From the NCBI GenBank assembly GCA_002435865.1, contig DIWV01000001.1, positions 1-64,000 on the forward strand: a stretch of 64,000 bases of DNA, given 5' to 3'. The notes beneath the pieces were generated by a model. It saw nothing but the letters and a program-made list of their open reading frames with translations, was not told the origin of the DNA and made no database searches. Below, piece after piece: positions 8,887 through 17,328 of this stretch (its first letter is position 1; each line of letters opens with the position of its first letter). The position numbers and the translations under genes are program-made. This DNA is from Cloacimonetes bacterium UBA6097. GTDB taxonomy: Bacteria; Cloacimonadota; Cloacimonadia; Cloacimonadales; Cloacimonadaceae.

Positions 8887-9513
8887 TAATTCTGAAGGAG
8901 TATCAATAAGATTATCCGGTTTGTAAGTACTCAGCTGCAGTTTGGATTGAAATCCCCAACTGACGGATACAATCGGGATATTACATTCCTTGGCTGCCTT
9001 GATATCACGGACTTCATCACCTATATAGATACATTTATAGTCCAATAGCTTACGCTTGATAATCTGTCTGTGAATATGCCTGGATTTATTAAATAAACTT
9101 ACATCGCAATCAAACCAGTCAAATACATTCATCTTAAATTTATCCAGGAAAGGTATAACATTATCAATAGAATTGGATGTTAATAAAGCCATGGGGATAT
9201 TATTTGCCTTTAGTTTTTGTAAAACTTCCGGGATTCCTGCTATCGGGCACAGCTCACTCAGCCTGGCATTAAGGCTAATCTTGACTTCATGAGCAAAAAA
9301 AGGGATTTTATAAAAGGGAAGATGAAGTCTTTTTAAAATTGCAAATACAGGCAAGCCCCTCATATTATTCAGTTCTTCTTCACTTACTGCTGTATAGCCA
9401 TATTTAGTACTGAGTTCGTTGATGATTGCGTGCCCAAGCTTGAAAGAATCAGCTATAGTTCCGTCAAAGTCAAACAATAAATAGTAAGCTTTGTCTCTGT
9501 CTCCGTTATTCAT
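8860..9513 (-). CDS. HAD-family phosphatase, phosphoglycolate-phosphatase type
   Basis: A 217-residue cytoplasmic hydrolase of the HAD superfamily. Motif I is DFDGTIADS with Asp15 as nucleophile and Asp17 as acid/base. Motif II is LLTSN (110-114), a Lys-rich stretch near 153-156 supplies motif III, and GDEVRD (165-170) is motif IV for Mg2+. Cap-domain placement fits the phosphoglycolate phosphatase (Gph/PpaX) branch. The substrate cannot be read from sequence. Its start overlaps the end of rsmI by 8 bp, so it is translationally coupled, third after the KBL-like gene and rsmI. Its tail overlaps the NfnB-like gene on the other strand. Confidence 0.8.
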   Translation of the reverse strand: MNNGDRDKAYYLLFDFDGTIADSFKLGHAIINELSTKYGYTAVSEEELNNMRGLPVFAILKRLHLPFYKIPFFAHEVKISLNARLSELCPIAGIPEVLQKLKANNIPMALLTSNSIDNVIPFLDKFKMNVFDWFDCDVSLFNKSRHIHRQIIKRKLLDYKCIYIGDEVRDIKAAKECNIPIVSVSWGFQSKLQLSTYKPDNLIDTPSELLSLFSFAG

Positions 9514-10339
9514 TTTTCTTTTTAAGTTTAAGAGCCAGTTTGTAAATTCTGTTACGGTTAATACCGGTTAAGGTAGTAACGGTGTGAACTAATTCAGTTA
9601 ATGTAGTTTTTGCTGAGTTGTGTTTTTTTAACAGCTTGAGAACTTCATCATCAGTCAATTCCTGTTCTTTCTTGCCTTTTACCAATATTACAAATTCACC
9701 TCTGGTTTCTATATCATCTATAAAAGAGATATCATCAAAAGTACCCCTGTAATAAGTTTCGTATATTTTAGAAATCTCCCTGGCGATAACGAATTGCCTT
9801 TCAGTAAATATCCCGGATAGCTCTTTTATAGTATCTTTTATTCTGTGTGAGGATTCATATAATACTATGGTGTGGGACAGCTTTTCTAAATCCGATAGCA
9901 GTTTTGTTCTTTCTTTTTTCTTAACAGGCAGGAAACCCGCAAAAGTGAATTTATCCGTGTTTAATCCTGATGCAGCCAGGGCAGGTATCAAAGCAGTAGA
10001 ACCAGGCAGGCAGCAAACCTGAATATCCTTCTTTATAGCAATTTTAACAATGATTTCAGCAGGATCAGAAATACCGGGAGTTCCGGCATCAGTTATTATG
10101 GCAACATTCCTTCCTTCATTAAGCAAGGTAATGATGTTGTCTGATTGCTTACGTTCATTGAATTTATGATAGCTGATGAGTTTTTTTTTGATATCATAAT
10201 GTTTAAGTAGCTTTAGTGAGGTTCTTGTATCTTCAGCAGCAATTAAATCTACTGTTTTAAGTACTTCTACAGCTCTGTAGGTCATATCTCCCAGATTTCC
10301 TATGGGAGTCGGCACTAAATACAATATTCCTTTATTCAT
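9506..10339 (-). CDS. rsmI: 16S rRNA (cytidine-1402-2'-O)-methyltransferase
   Basis: A 277-residue SAM-dependent enzyme that 2'-O-methylates C1402 in the decoding centre of 16S rRNA. The N-terminus carries the family signature PTPIGNLGDMT, followed by AAEDTRTS and, in the middle, the glycine-rich ITDAGTPGISDP and CCLPGSTALIPALAASGL stretches of the tetrapyrrole-methylase fold. Length matches the family. The C-terminal helical region is Lys-rich. It starts one base after the stop of the upstream KBL-like gene and overlaps the HAD gene, so the three form one transcript. No unusual residues seen. Confidence 0.95.
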   Translation of the reverse strand: MNKGILYLVPTPIGNLGDMTYRAVEVLKTVDLIAAEDTRTSLKLLKHYDIKKKLISYHKFNERKQSDNIITLLNEGRNVAIITDAGTPGISDPAEIIVKIAIKKDIQVCCLPGSTALIPALAASGLNTDKFTFAGFLPVKKKERTKLLSDLEKLSHTIVLYESSHRIKDTIKELSGIFTERQFVIAREISKIYETYYRGTFDDISFIDDIETRGEFVILVKGKKEQELTDDEVLKLLKKHNSAKTTLTELVHTVTTLTGINRNRIYKLALKLKKKNE

Positions 10340-10340
10340 A

Positions 10341-11531
10341 TTACTTGATTATATTGAGTTCTTTGCCTATTTTGATAAATGAGTTGATAGCTCTGTCCAG
10401 ATGATACAGTGAATGAGCAGCAGAGAGCTGAACTCTGATTCTGGCTTGTCCTACTTTTACCACCGGATATGTAAAACCTATTACGTATATTCCTTCCTGT
10501 AAAAGTTTATCTGCCATTGTAACAGCCAGGGTTTCATCATATATCATTACGGGAACGATTGCAGTATCGCTTGGAATAATATCAAAACCTGCTTCCACCA
10601 TTCCTTTACGGAAATAATTGGCATTAGTCATTACGTGATTACGGAAGTTGGTGCTTTCCGATATCATATCCAATACCTTAATCACAGCACCGACAATAGG
10701 TGGAGCTAAGGTGTTAGAGAAGATATATGGTCTGGAGCGTTGCCTGAGAAAGTCAATTATGTCTTTACTTCCTGAGATACATCCTCCTGATGAACCACCC
10801 AGGGCTTTGCCAAATGTTGTTGCTATAATATCGACTTTGCCCTGTACCTTATGATATTCAACTGAACCTCTGCCAGTCTCGCCAATATATCCTGTTCCAT
10901 GTGAGTCATCTACCATCACCAAAGCATCATATTTCTCAGCTAATTCACAAATCTGTGGAAGTTTTGCTATTTCACCATCCATTGAGAATACACCGTCAGT
11001 AACTATTAAACGATATTTGAGACCTGAGATTTCCATTAAAATGGTTTCCAGTTCAGACATATCGGAGTGTTTATAGCGGAAACGCTGTGCTTTGCAAAGC
11101 CTGACGCCATCTATAATGGAAGCATGGTTCAGTTCATCAGATATAACTGCACAATCCTCATCCAACAATGGTTCAAATATACCTCCATTGGCATCAAAGC
11201 ATGAAGAATAAAGCAAAGTATCTTCCATTCCAAGAAACCGGGAAACCTTTTCTTCCAACTCTTTATGAATGGATTGGGTTCCGCATATGAAACGAACAGA
11301 AGCCAAGCCAACTCCCCAATTATCGATTGTGCTTTTAGCAGCTTTGATAACTTCAGGATGATTTGCCAGTCCAAGATAATTGTTTGAGCAGAAATTTATT
11401 ACTTTATGACCATCTGACAAGGCAATCTCAGCATTCTGGGGAGTACCTAATATCCGTTCGGTTTTGTACATTCCTGCGGCTAATATAGAATCAAGCTGTG
11501 ATTTGACATCTGAATAAATTTGTTTTGACAT
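10341..11531 (-). CDS. kbl: 2-amino-3-ketobutyrate CoA ligase (glycine C-acetyltransferase), copy 1
   Basis: A 396-residue PLP enzyme of the alpha-oxoamine synthase family, very close in motifs to E. coli KBL: SVRFICGTQ, LYSSCFDANGG, LNHASIIDGVRLCKA, TDGVFSMDG, VDDSHGTG and TTFGKALGG with the PLP lysine near residue 242. KBL interconverts 2-amino-3-oxobutyrate plus CoA with glycine plus acetyl-CoA in threonine catabolism. The ATG at 11531 lies nine bases after AAAGGA; another ATG nine bases upstream abuts that site and is less likely. No threonine dehydrogenase gene is in the window. A second KBL-like enzyme, paired with an acyl carrier protein, is encoded at 13096. Confidence 0.88.
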   Translation of the reverse strand: MSKQIYSDVKSQLDSILAAGMYKTERILGTPQNAEIALSDGHKVINFCSNNYLGLANHPEVIKAAKSTIDNWGVGLASVRFICGTQSIHKELEEKVSRFLGMEDTLLYSSCFDANGGIFEPLLDEDCAVISDELNHASIIDGVRLCKAQRFRYKHSDMSELETILMEISGLKYRLIVTDGVFSMDGEIAKLPQICELAEKYDALVMVDDSHGTGYIGETGRGSVEYHKVQGKVDIIATTFGKALGGSSGGCISGSKDIIDFLRQRSRPYIFSNTLAPPIVGAVIKVLDMISESTNFRNHVMTNANYFRKGMVEAGFDIIPSDTAIVPVMIYDETLAVTMADKLLQEGIYVIGFTYPVVKVGQARIRVQLSAAHSLYHLDRAINSFIKIGKELNIIK

Positions 11532-11677
11532 TAATAACATTCCTTTTGCTGATTAATCATATAATAATTAAACTCAAATGATAATGTGTCTTTCACGTCA
11601 ATAAAAAAACTTAAGGAATGATGAACTTGTATTATGATAAAGATAGGATATTTTTTTGAGTACACTTCATTTTTGGG

Positions 11678-11706
11678 TTGACAAAATACAGCTGAACAGC
11701 AAAAAT
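11678..11706 (+). promoter_or_regulatory. Possible sigma70-type promoter of the secreted hydrolase gene
   Basis: TTGACA (11678-11683) followed after 17 bp by AAAAAT (11701-11706). The -35 is perfect and the -10 matches four of six consensus positions. The expected transcript start lies just upstream of the GAGGAG ribosome-binding site at 11721. Called by eye only. Confidence 0.3.
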
Positions 11707-11733
11707 ACAGCTATCAGTTCGAGGAGATATAAT

Positions 11734-12801
11734 ATGAAGAAAATACCGATGTTTATTTTTTTATATCTTATCACTCTCAGTTTATCTGCATACGAAATCA
11801 GGCAATACAGCAAGACATTTGTTGATCCTGCCCGTAATAACCGTTCAATCCCAACTACAATATTTTACCCTTTTGATGTAAATAATCCAACCGCTGAATA
11901 TCCATATATTGTTTATGGACACGGTTATACAGGATCATACACTGATTATCCGGTACTTACAAATGCCATAGTTAATCTTGGCTGGATCATTGCCTATCCT
12001 ACTACTGAAGGCGGTTACATAGTAAGTACATCCAATTTTGCATTAGATCTTGCTTTTCTTAAAAACGCTATTTATAACCTTAGTATCAGCGACAGCACAG
12101 CTGCAATTTACAACAAAGTTGATACTTTAGCAATTGTTGGAGGATACTCGATGGGAGGTGCGTGTGCAGTTGCTGCAGCAACATTTGAACCCTCCTTTGC
12201 TTCACTTGTAACTCTCGCTGCAGCTCCCATAACTTGGTTAAACTTATATCCGGCAGCAATTACAATGGCTGCGAATGTTACAATGCCATCAATTACTTAT
12301 TCAGGTTTTGTGGATAATATAGCTCCACAGGATGAAAATCAAATTCCTATTTATAATAATCTTGCTTCTATTTATAAAAGCTTTGTTTCTTTTACTAACC
12401 AGGGACACCCTAGCTTTTATGATAATCCCCTGATATATGTAATTCTCGAACCGTGGCTTCAATTTATTAAGACTAATTCCGGATATTATCTTGATGAATT
12501 TGAGTCAGTCCTGGCAAGTTATCCGGCAAGCACTCTGACTTACCAGATAGTCGATAACCTGATTATAATTCCCTCCATTCCAGACAATGTTTCTATAATT
12601 GTAGATAACGGTTCTTTGATTATTTCCTGGGATATTGTCTTAGATGCGCACAGCTACAAAGTTTTTGCCTCAAACAATCCTTACACCGGTTTTACGGATG
12701 TAACTAATCAGGGCTTTTTTACAACAGGAAGCAGAATATCATGGAATACTACACTTACAGGAGCTGAGCAAAGATATTTCTATATAAAATCCTTCAGATA
12801 A
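11734..12801 (+). CDS. Secreted alpha/beta hydrolase with C-terminal FnIII-like domain
   Basis: A 355-residue exported protein. The ATG at 11734 follows GAGGAG (11721-11726) and starts a signal peptide (MKKIPMFIFLYLITLSLSA); a longer open frame begins at 11656 but lacks an RBS. The body has the alpha/beta-hydrolase oxyanion region YGHGYTGS and the nucleophile elbow GYSMGGA, resembling the PAF-acetylhydrolase/chlorophyllase/dienelactone-hydrolase group. Asp and His partners are plausible at GFVDNIAPQDE and NQGHPSFYD. The last 75 residues (SWDIVLDAHSYKVFASNNPYTGF...FYIKSF) resemble a fibronectin type III-like module. It is a monocistronic gene between two minus-strand operons. An ester or amide substrate is likely but cannot be named. 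Confidence 0.75.
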   Translation: MKKIPMFIFLYLITLSLSAYEIRQYSKTFVDPARNNRSIPTTIFYPFDVNNPTAEYPYIVYGHGYTGSYTDYPVLTNAIVNLGWIIAYPTTEGGYIVSTSNFALDLAFLKNAIYNLSISDSTAAIYNKVDTLAIVGGYSMGGACAVAAATFEPSFASLVTLAAAPITWLNLYPAAITMAANVTMPSITYSGFVDNIAPQDENQIPIYNNLASIYKSFVSFTNQGHPSFYDNPLIYVILEPWLQFIKTNSGYYLDEFESVLASYPASTLTYQIVDNLIIIPSIPDNVSIIVDNGSLIISWDIVLDAHSYKVFASNNPYTGFTDVTNQGFFTTGSRISWNTTLTGAEQRYFYIKSFR

Positions 12802-12870
12802 TCAGCAGAATATCTCTTATAATCTGTCTTCCAAGCTCAAAAATTGCATTACTTCTCCTTTATTGCAATT

Positions 12871-12947
12871 CGATAACCAGTCGATAGCCAGTCGATGTAA
12901 CATCAACTGGGCATCGACAGACAACCGACAGAATTACGACATGCTTT
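12871..12947. repeat. 11-bp-period array with CGA opening almost every unit
   Basis: Seven consecutive 11-base units: CGATAACCAGT, CGATAGCCAGT, CGATGTAACAT, CAACTGGGCAT, CGACAGACAAC, CGACAGAATTA, CGACATGCTTT. Six begin CGA and one CAA, in perfect register. Units 1-2 are also partly inverted in the CATCAACTGGGCATCG part, so a hairpin is possible. It lies between convergent genes. The spacing equals that of the arrays at 17329, 27179, 46633 and 63923. Confidence 0.7.
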
Positions 12948-13037
12948 TATAGCTCTATTCCGGAGAAAAGACGGGCAGAATGATATCAGTAATAGAAAGT
13001 TGAGTGAGATACAAGATAACCAGTTAAAAACATAAAA

Positions 13038-13073
13038 CAAAAAAACACCCTCTTCAAACTGAAAAGGGTGTTC
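13038..13073 (-). terminator. Rho-independent terminator of the KBL2 transcript
   Basis: On the minus strand AACACCCT and AGGGTGTT form a stem extended by TTC/GAA pairs around a short loop, followed by a run of seven T. It lies about 20 bases beyond the stop of the gene at 13096. Confidence 0.85.
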
Positions 13074-13095
13074 ATATATTATATTTATTTATTGA

Positions 13096-14346
13096 TTACT
13101 TAGCGCTATACATCGCCATTACTTCATTCTTGGTTTTACCCAGAATGTCATATTTCTTGCCAATCTTAATAAATGCAGCCAGTGCTTTTTCCAGGTGATG
13201 CATTTCATGTGCAGCAGAGATCTGTGTTCTGATTCGTGCTTTGCCTTGCGGAACCACAGGGAAGAAAAAGCCTATGGCATAAATTCCCTCAGCATAGAGG
13301 TCGCGGGCAAAGTCATTAGCAAGCTTGGCATCAAACAGCATAACGGGAACAATCGGTGTATCACCGGGTTGAAGGATGAATCCCGCTTCTGTAAGTGCTT
13401 TTCTCCACCGGTCAGCATTTCTTTCCAGTTTATCCCTGCGTTCGGTTGTTTTGGAAAGGATATCCAAAACTTTGATAACGCCGGCAACAACAGGAGGAGC
13501 AATCGTATTGGAAAACAGATAGGGACGTGCTTTCTGACGGCACATTTCCACAAGTTCTTTCCTGCCTGAAACGCATCCGCCGGATGCTCCGCCAAGACCT
13601 TTGCCGAAAGTAGTTGTGATGATATCTATCTTTCCGACCACTCCACATTTCTCATGAGTTCCGCGTCCGGTCTTTCCAATAAAGCCCGAGGCATGGGAGT
13701 CATCAACCAGCAGCATGGCATCATACTTTTCACAAAGAGCTACCATTTCATCCAGTTTGGCTGTATCACCATCCATGGAATAAACGCCGTCTGTGATGAC
13801 AAGTTTGATGCGTTTATCAGAATGCAGCTGCAGTTTTTCTTCCAAATGTGCCATATCAGAATGTTTGAAAGAATCAGTCATAGCTTTGCAGAGTCGAATT
13901 CCATCTATTAGTGAAGCATGAACCAGACGGTCAGAAATCATTACATCCTGTTCGTTCAGGATTGCTTCAAACACACCTGCATTGGCATCCATGCAGGAAG
14001 GGAAGAGGATTGTATCTTCTGTTCCGAGGAATTCAGTTACTTTCTTTTCCAGTTCTTTATGAATGTCCTGCGTTCCGCAGATAAATCGAACGGAAGACAT
14101 ACCATAACCATGTGTATCCAAGCCTTCATGAGCAGCTTTCACTACTTCCGGGTGGCTGGATAAGCCAAGGTAATTATTGGCACAAACATTAATAACTTTC
14201 TTAAGCGGTGCTCCGGGAGGGAATTCCACTTCTATCTCTGCATCCTGGGCAGAATGAATGTATCTTTCAATTTTTAAGATACCTGCATCCTGCAGGGCTT
14301 TGACCTGATCTGAATAGATAGCGCGGACTTTATCACTATAAGCCAT
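13096..14346 (-). CDS. KBL-like alpha-oxoamine synthase paired with an acyl carrier protein
   Basis: A 416-residue PLP enzyme, paralogous to the one at 10341. It shows SVRFICGTQD, HASLIDGIRLCKA, TDGVYSMDG, DDSHASG and the PLP-lysine motif TTTFGKGLGG (Lys249). Differences include FPSCMDANAG for YSSCFDANGG and about 20 extra residues. It starts eight bases after an acyl carrier protein gene, with AGGAGG before the ATG, so the two are co-transcribed. Members of this fold condense an amino acid with an acyl-CoA or acyl-ACP (KBL, BioF, serine palmitoyltransferase, CqsA). The ACP neighbour suggests an acyl-ACP substrate and perhaps a sphingolipid-like or amino-ketone product; that is inference. By sequence alone glycine C-acetyltransferase would be the default name. 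Confidence 0.8.
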   Translation of the reverse strand: MAYSDKVRAIYSDQVKALQDAGILKIERYIHSAQDAEIEVEFPPGAPLKKVINVCANNYLGLSSHPEVVKAAHEGLDTHGYGMSSVRFICGTQDIHKELEKKVTEFLGTEDTILFPSCMDANAGVFEAILNEQDVMISDRLVHASLIDGIRLCKAMTDSFKHSDMAHLEEKLQLHSDKRIKLVITDGVYSMDGDTAKLDEMVALCEKYDAMLLVDDSHASGFIGKTGRGTHEKCGVVGKIDIITTTFGKGLGGASGGCVSGRKELVEMCRQKARPYLFSNTIAPPVVAGVIKVLDILSKTTERRDKLERNADRWRKALTEAGFILQPGDTPIVPVMLFDAKLANDFARDLYAEGIYAIGFFFPVVPQGKARIRTQISAAHEMHHLEKALAAFIKIGKKYDILGKTKNEVMAMYSAK

Positions 14347-14354
14347 AAGTCCTC

Positions 14355-14603
14355 CTATTTATTCAAAAATTCCTGAACCAAAGTAACGATTTTGTTGACT
14401 GAATCAAAGGCTTCAGGAGTAGCTTTGTCATCCGGCAGGGATATCTTGTATCTGGTTTCCAGAAAACGTTTGAGTGAAACCATTGAAAAAGAATCCACAT
14501 AACCACCAGAGATTAATGCTGTGTCATAAGTAATTTCATCATCCTGGTCTTCCATGTATTCTTTGATTACATAATCGAGTACAACGTCGCGTATTTCTTC
14601 CAT
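14355..14603 (-). CDS. Acyl carrier protein
   Basis: An 82-residue acidic four-helix protein. GGYVDSFSMVSLKRFLE carries the phosphopantetheine attachment Asp37-Ser38, the standard DS motif at the start of helix II. Length and charge fit a discrete ACP. AAAGGAG lies nine bases before the ATG. The KBL-like gene follows after eight bases, and the acetyl-CoA synthetase gene precedes it on the same strand across a 101-bp gap holding two hairpins. The position beside a PLP acyl-condensing enzyme, away from any fab gene in this window, suggests a dedicated carrier rather than the fatty-acid-synthesis ACP. AcpS, encoded at 21933, could load it. Confidence 0.85.
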   Translation of the reverse strand: MEEIRDVVLDYVIKEYMEDQDDEITYDTALISGGYVDSFSMVSLKRFLETRYKISLPDDKATPEAFDSVNKIVTLVQEFLNK

Positions 14604-14648
14604 TGTTAAGTCTCCTTTATATATTAAGTTTTTTTTATTCTGTAGAGT

Positions 14649-14693
14649 AGCTTTCCAAAGCTGCTTGTCTGCTGTGCAGGATTGGAATCCTGC
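14649..14693. repeat. Two-hairpin element between acs and the ACP gene
   Basis: Hairpin 1 (14649-14662) is AGCTTTCCAAAGCT and hairpin 2 (14676-14693) is GCAGGATTGGAATCCTGC followed by ACTAC. The centres TTCCAA and TTGGAA are complementary. The layout matches the units at 43977-44260, where hairpin 2 is GCAGGAACGGAGTCCTGC followed by GCTAC. It sits between co-directional minus-strand genes. Confidence 0.6.
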
Positions 14694-14704
14694 ACTACTT
14701 ATTT

Positions 14705-16405
14705 TTAATCATCTTCAAGAGTTGATATATCGCCGATTTCCTCACCCCATTCCTGGGCTTTGAGAACACGGCGCATAATCTTACCGCTGCGTGTTTTGGG
14801 CAGATTGGGAACGAATTCTATTTCCTGGGGCATAGCAAGAGGGGAGAGCTTCTTACGGATAAAGTTCATTATATCCAAATCAAGCTCTTCACTGGCAACA
14901 TTCCCCGGCTTAAGAGTCACGAATGCTTTTACGACTTCCATATTAACGAAGTCCGGTTTTGCAACTACTGCAGATTCTGCTACTGCAGGATGTTCTAACA
15001 AAGCGGATTCCACTTCGAAAGGACTTACAAGGTGTCCGCCGGTGTTAATGATATCATCATCCCTGCCTATAAACCAATAATATCCTTCAGTATCAATATA
15101 TGACCTGTCACCAGGGATATACCAGCCGTTCTGGAATTTCTTCTGGTAGGTTTCTTCATTATTCCAGTAAGTTCTCATCATTGCTGGCCAACCGGGTTTA
15201 AAACCGATTAATCCGGCTTTACCAATCGGCATTTCTTCATATGTATCAGGGTTTAATATAGTTCCGGTAATTCCGGGAAAAGGTTTACCCATTGAACCCG
15301 GTTTGATTTTCATCCCCGGATAATTGGATATCATAATGGAACCTGTTTCTGTCTGCCAATATGAATCATGGAAGGGAAGTCCAAATACTTTTTCTGACCA
15401 GATGACAGCTTCTGCATTAAGTGGTTCACCCACACTGGCAAGATGGCGTAAACTGGATAAATTGTAATTCTTAACTACATCATCACCTGCTTTCATCAGA
15501 GAGCGGATTGCAGTCGGAGCTGAATACCAGACTGTTATCTTATGCTTTTCAATAAATCTATACCAGGCATCTGCAGAAAAACCGATGTCATTAACGCATT
15601 GCGTAACACCAAGTGCCCATGCACCGATAATACCGTAAGATGTACCTGTAACCCAACCCGGGTCTGCAGTACACCAATAAATATCGTCATCCTGTAAATC
15701 AAGTACCCATTTTGTTGTCAGGTATTGCGAAATAAGGGAATAATGTACATGCTTAACACCTTTGGGCATTCCTGTTGTACCTGAAGTGTAGTGCAATACA
15801 GAAGGAGATTCTGCTAAAGTAGGATGTACTTCAAAATTATCCACTCTCTCAGCATCGTCCATGTTAAAAGCAATTTCTCTTTGCTGTAGTGGACTTTTAC
15901 CATTATCATCAACTATAACTATATGTTTAAGATGAGGTAATTTATCCAGTATTTTCCTTACTTTTCCAACGTGTTTCTTCTGGGTGAAAACTACAGAAGT
16001 CTCAGCATTTTCGAGTCTTACCAATAATGATTCATCTCCAAAGGCAGAGAACAAAGGCTGAGCTATAGCACCTGTTTTCAAAATACCGATAAAGCCAATG
16101 TATAGTTCAGGTATTCTATCCATAAACAAGCAGACTCTTTCTTCAGGCTTAATACCAAGGTTTCTTAAAAAAGCTCCGATAGTATTACTTAGCTGGCGGA
16201 TATCATTGTATGTGTATTGTTTTTCTTTGCCACCGATGCCTTCCCATTTAAGAGCCAGTTTATCTGCTTTACCCATCTGGCATATACGGTCTGAACAGTA
16301 CCAGCCGATGTTTAAAACGTCTCCCGGTTTGTAGTTAAGCTCCTGTTCTGAAATCTGCCATGAATTCTGCTTTAATCTGTCTTCATAAGAACCAATATTG
16401 TGCAT
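14705..16405 (-). CDS. acsA: Acetyl-CoA synthetase (AMP-forming), short AcsA type
   Basis: A 566-residue adenylate-forming enzyme converting acetate, ATP and CoA to acetyl-CoA, AMP and PPi. Seen are the P-loop-like TSGTTGMPKGV (207-217), DSYWQTETG (347-355), whose Trp closes the acyl pocket to short acids in known acetyl-CoA synthetases, GWYIPGDRSYID, and the C-terminal SGKIMRRVLK with catalytic Lys near 542. Length matches the short AcsA of Firmicutes rather than the 650-residue Acs. GAGAGG precedes the ATG. It is divergent from the SatP-type acetate transporter gene at 16665, a sensible pairing for acetate uptake and activation. It may also be co-transcribed with the downstream ACP and KBL-like genes. 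Confidence 0.88.
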   Translation of the reverse strand: MHNIGSYEDRLKQNSWQISEQELNYKPGDVLNIGWYCSDRICQMGKADKLALKWEGIGGKEKQYTYNDIRQLSNTIGAFLRNLGIKPEERVCLFMDRIPELYIGFIGILKTGAIAQPLFSAFGDESLLVRLENAETSVVFTQKKHVGKVRKILDKLPHLKHIVIVDDNGKSPLQQREIAFNMDDAERVDNFEVHPTLAESPSVLHYTSGTTGMPKGVKHVHYSLISQYLTTKWVLDLQDDDIYWCTADPGWVTGTSYGIIGAWALGVTQCVNDIGFSADAWYRFIEKHKITVWYSAPTAIRSLMKAGDDVVKNYNLSSLRHLASVGEPLNAEAVIWSEKVFGLPFHDSYWQTETGSIMISNYPGMKIKPGSMGKPFPGITGTILNPDTYEEMPIGKAGLIGFKPGWPAMMRTYWNNEETYQKKFQNGWYIPGDRSYIDTEGYYWFIGRDDDIINTGGHLVSPFEVESALLEHPAVAESAVVAKPDFVNMEVVKAFVTLKPGNVASEELDLDIMNFIRKKLSPLAMPQEIEFVPNLPKTRSGKIMRRVLKAQEWGEEIGDISTLEDD

Positions 16406-16664
16406 ATTGCTAACCTCTCATTTTATATTAATTTGTATTTTTATCACGTGTATAGCTATATATGTATGATGTTTTAGAAATCTGGGGGGCGATGTTTTTG
16501 TCAATAACAATTTCTGGCTTGCTTACTAACTGAACTTCAATCAAACTAGATAAAAATATTGACAGAAAAGTTGCATTTCAGGGTTAAGCAATTCATCTTA
16601 TAAGGCACAATTGTTTAGACAGCCTTTACCTTTTAAAATAATAAATGAATGGAGATTAGTAAGT

Positions 16665-17231
16665 ATGAGTGACAGAAAGCTTGCAAACCCGGCAGTGGTT
16701 GGTTTAGCCGGATTTTCTATGACTACGTTGGTTTTACAATTTCATAACGTTGGCTGGATGGGACTTGGACCTGTTGTAGTACTGGGACTTATTTTTGGTG
16801 GCTTGGCACAAATGATAGCCGGATTTCAGGAACACAAAATGGGGAACAATTTCGGATACAGTGCTTTTGTTTCATATGGCAGTTTCTGGATTGGACTTGC
16901 TTTAATAATTCTTATGAATCATTTCAAAATATATGAATCCAGTAAGACAGACATCGGATGGTATCTGTTTGCCTGGATGATTTATACATTGATCATGTGG
17001 ACTGCCTCATGGAGAATTCATACCGCCATGTCCTTAACATTTTTTACTCTCTTCCTCGGATTCTTCTTATTAGTTGTCGGACACTGGTGCAATCCTGTCT
17101 GGAATAAGGTTGCAGGTTATGAGCTGATGGTTTGTGCTGCATTTGCCATGTATATGTGTATTGCCAATATTACAAACGACCTGGCAGGAAAAATTATTCT
17201 GCCATTCGGCAAACCCTGGATTAAAGCTTAG
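16665..17231 (+). CDS. satP: Acetate/succinate transporter of the GPR1/FUN34/YaaH family
   Basis: A 188-residue inner-membrane protein with six predicted transmembrane helices, the same length as E. coli SatP (YaaH). The family signature NPAVVGLAGFSMTTLVLQ is at the start of helix 1, and GGLAQMIAGFQEHKMGNNFGYSAFVSYGSFW follows. I chose ATG 16665 because the family motif begins eight residues later and a weak TGGAG lies ten bases upstream; the open frame extends to 16611. SatP proteins import acetate with protons and also move succinate. The divergent acetyl-CoA synthetase gene supports acetate. The 259-bp space between the two contains TTGACA at 16559 without a clear -10. Confidence 0.9.
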   Translation: MSDRKLANPAVVGLAGFSMTTLVLQFHNVGWMGLGPVVVLGLIFGGLAQMIAGFQEHKMGNNFGYSAFVSYGSFWIGLALIILMNHFKIYESSKTDIGWYLFAWMIYTLIMWTASWRIHTAMSLTFFTLFLGFFLLVVGHWCNPVWNKVAGYELMVCAAFAMYMCIANITNDLAGKIILPFGKPWIKA

Positions 17232-17263
17232 AAACAATTTAAATACATTTATGAATCACTAAT

Positions 17264-17288
17264 GGCGGATATCAATCCGCCTTTTTTA
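17264..17288 (+). terminator. Rho-independent terminator after satP
   Basis: GGCGGAT and ATCCGCC form a 7-bp stem around ATCA, followed by TTTTTT, 33 bases after the satP stop. Confidence 0.9.
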
Positions 17289-17328
17289 TTATCATCCCGA
17301 ACTTAATCTTTAATCAAAGATCCCTTAC

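Noticed and set aside
16559..16564. TTGACA as a satP promoter
   Set aside because: No acceptable -10 at 16 to 18 bp. The same holds for TTGACA at 46780 and 48831, so these were not listed as promoters.
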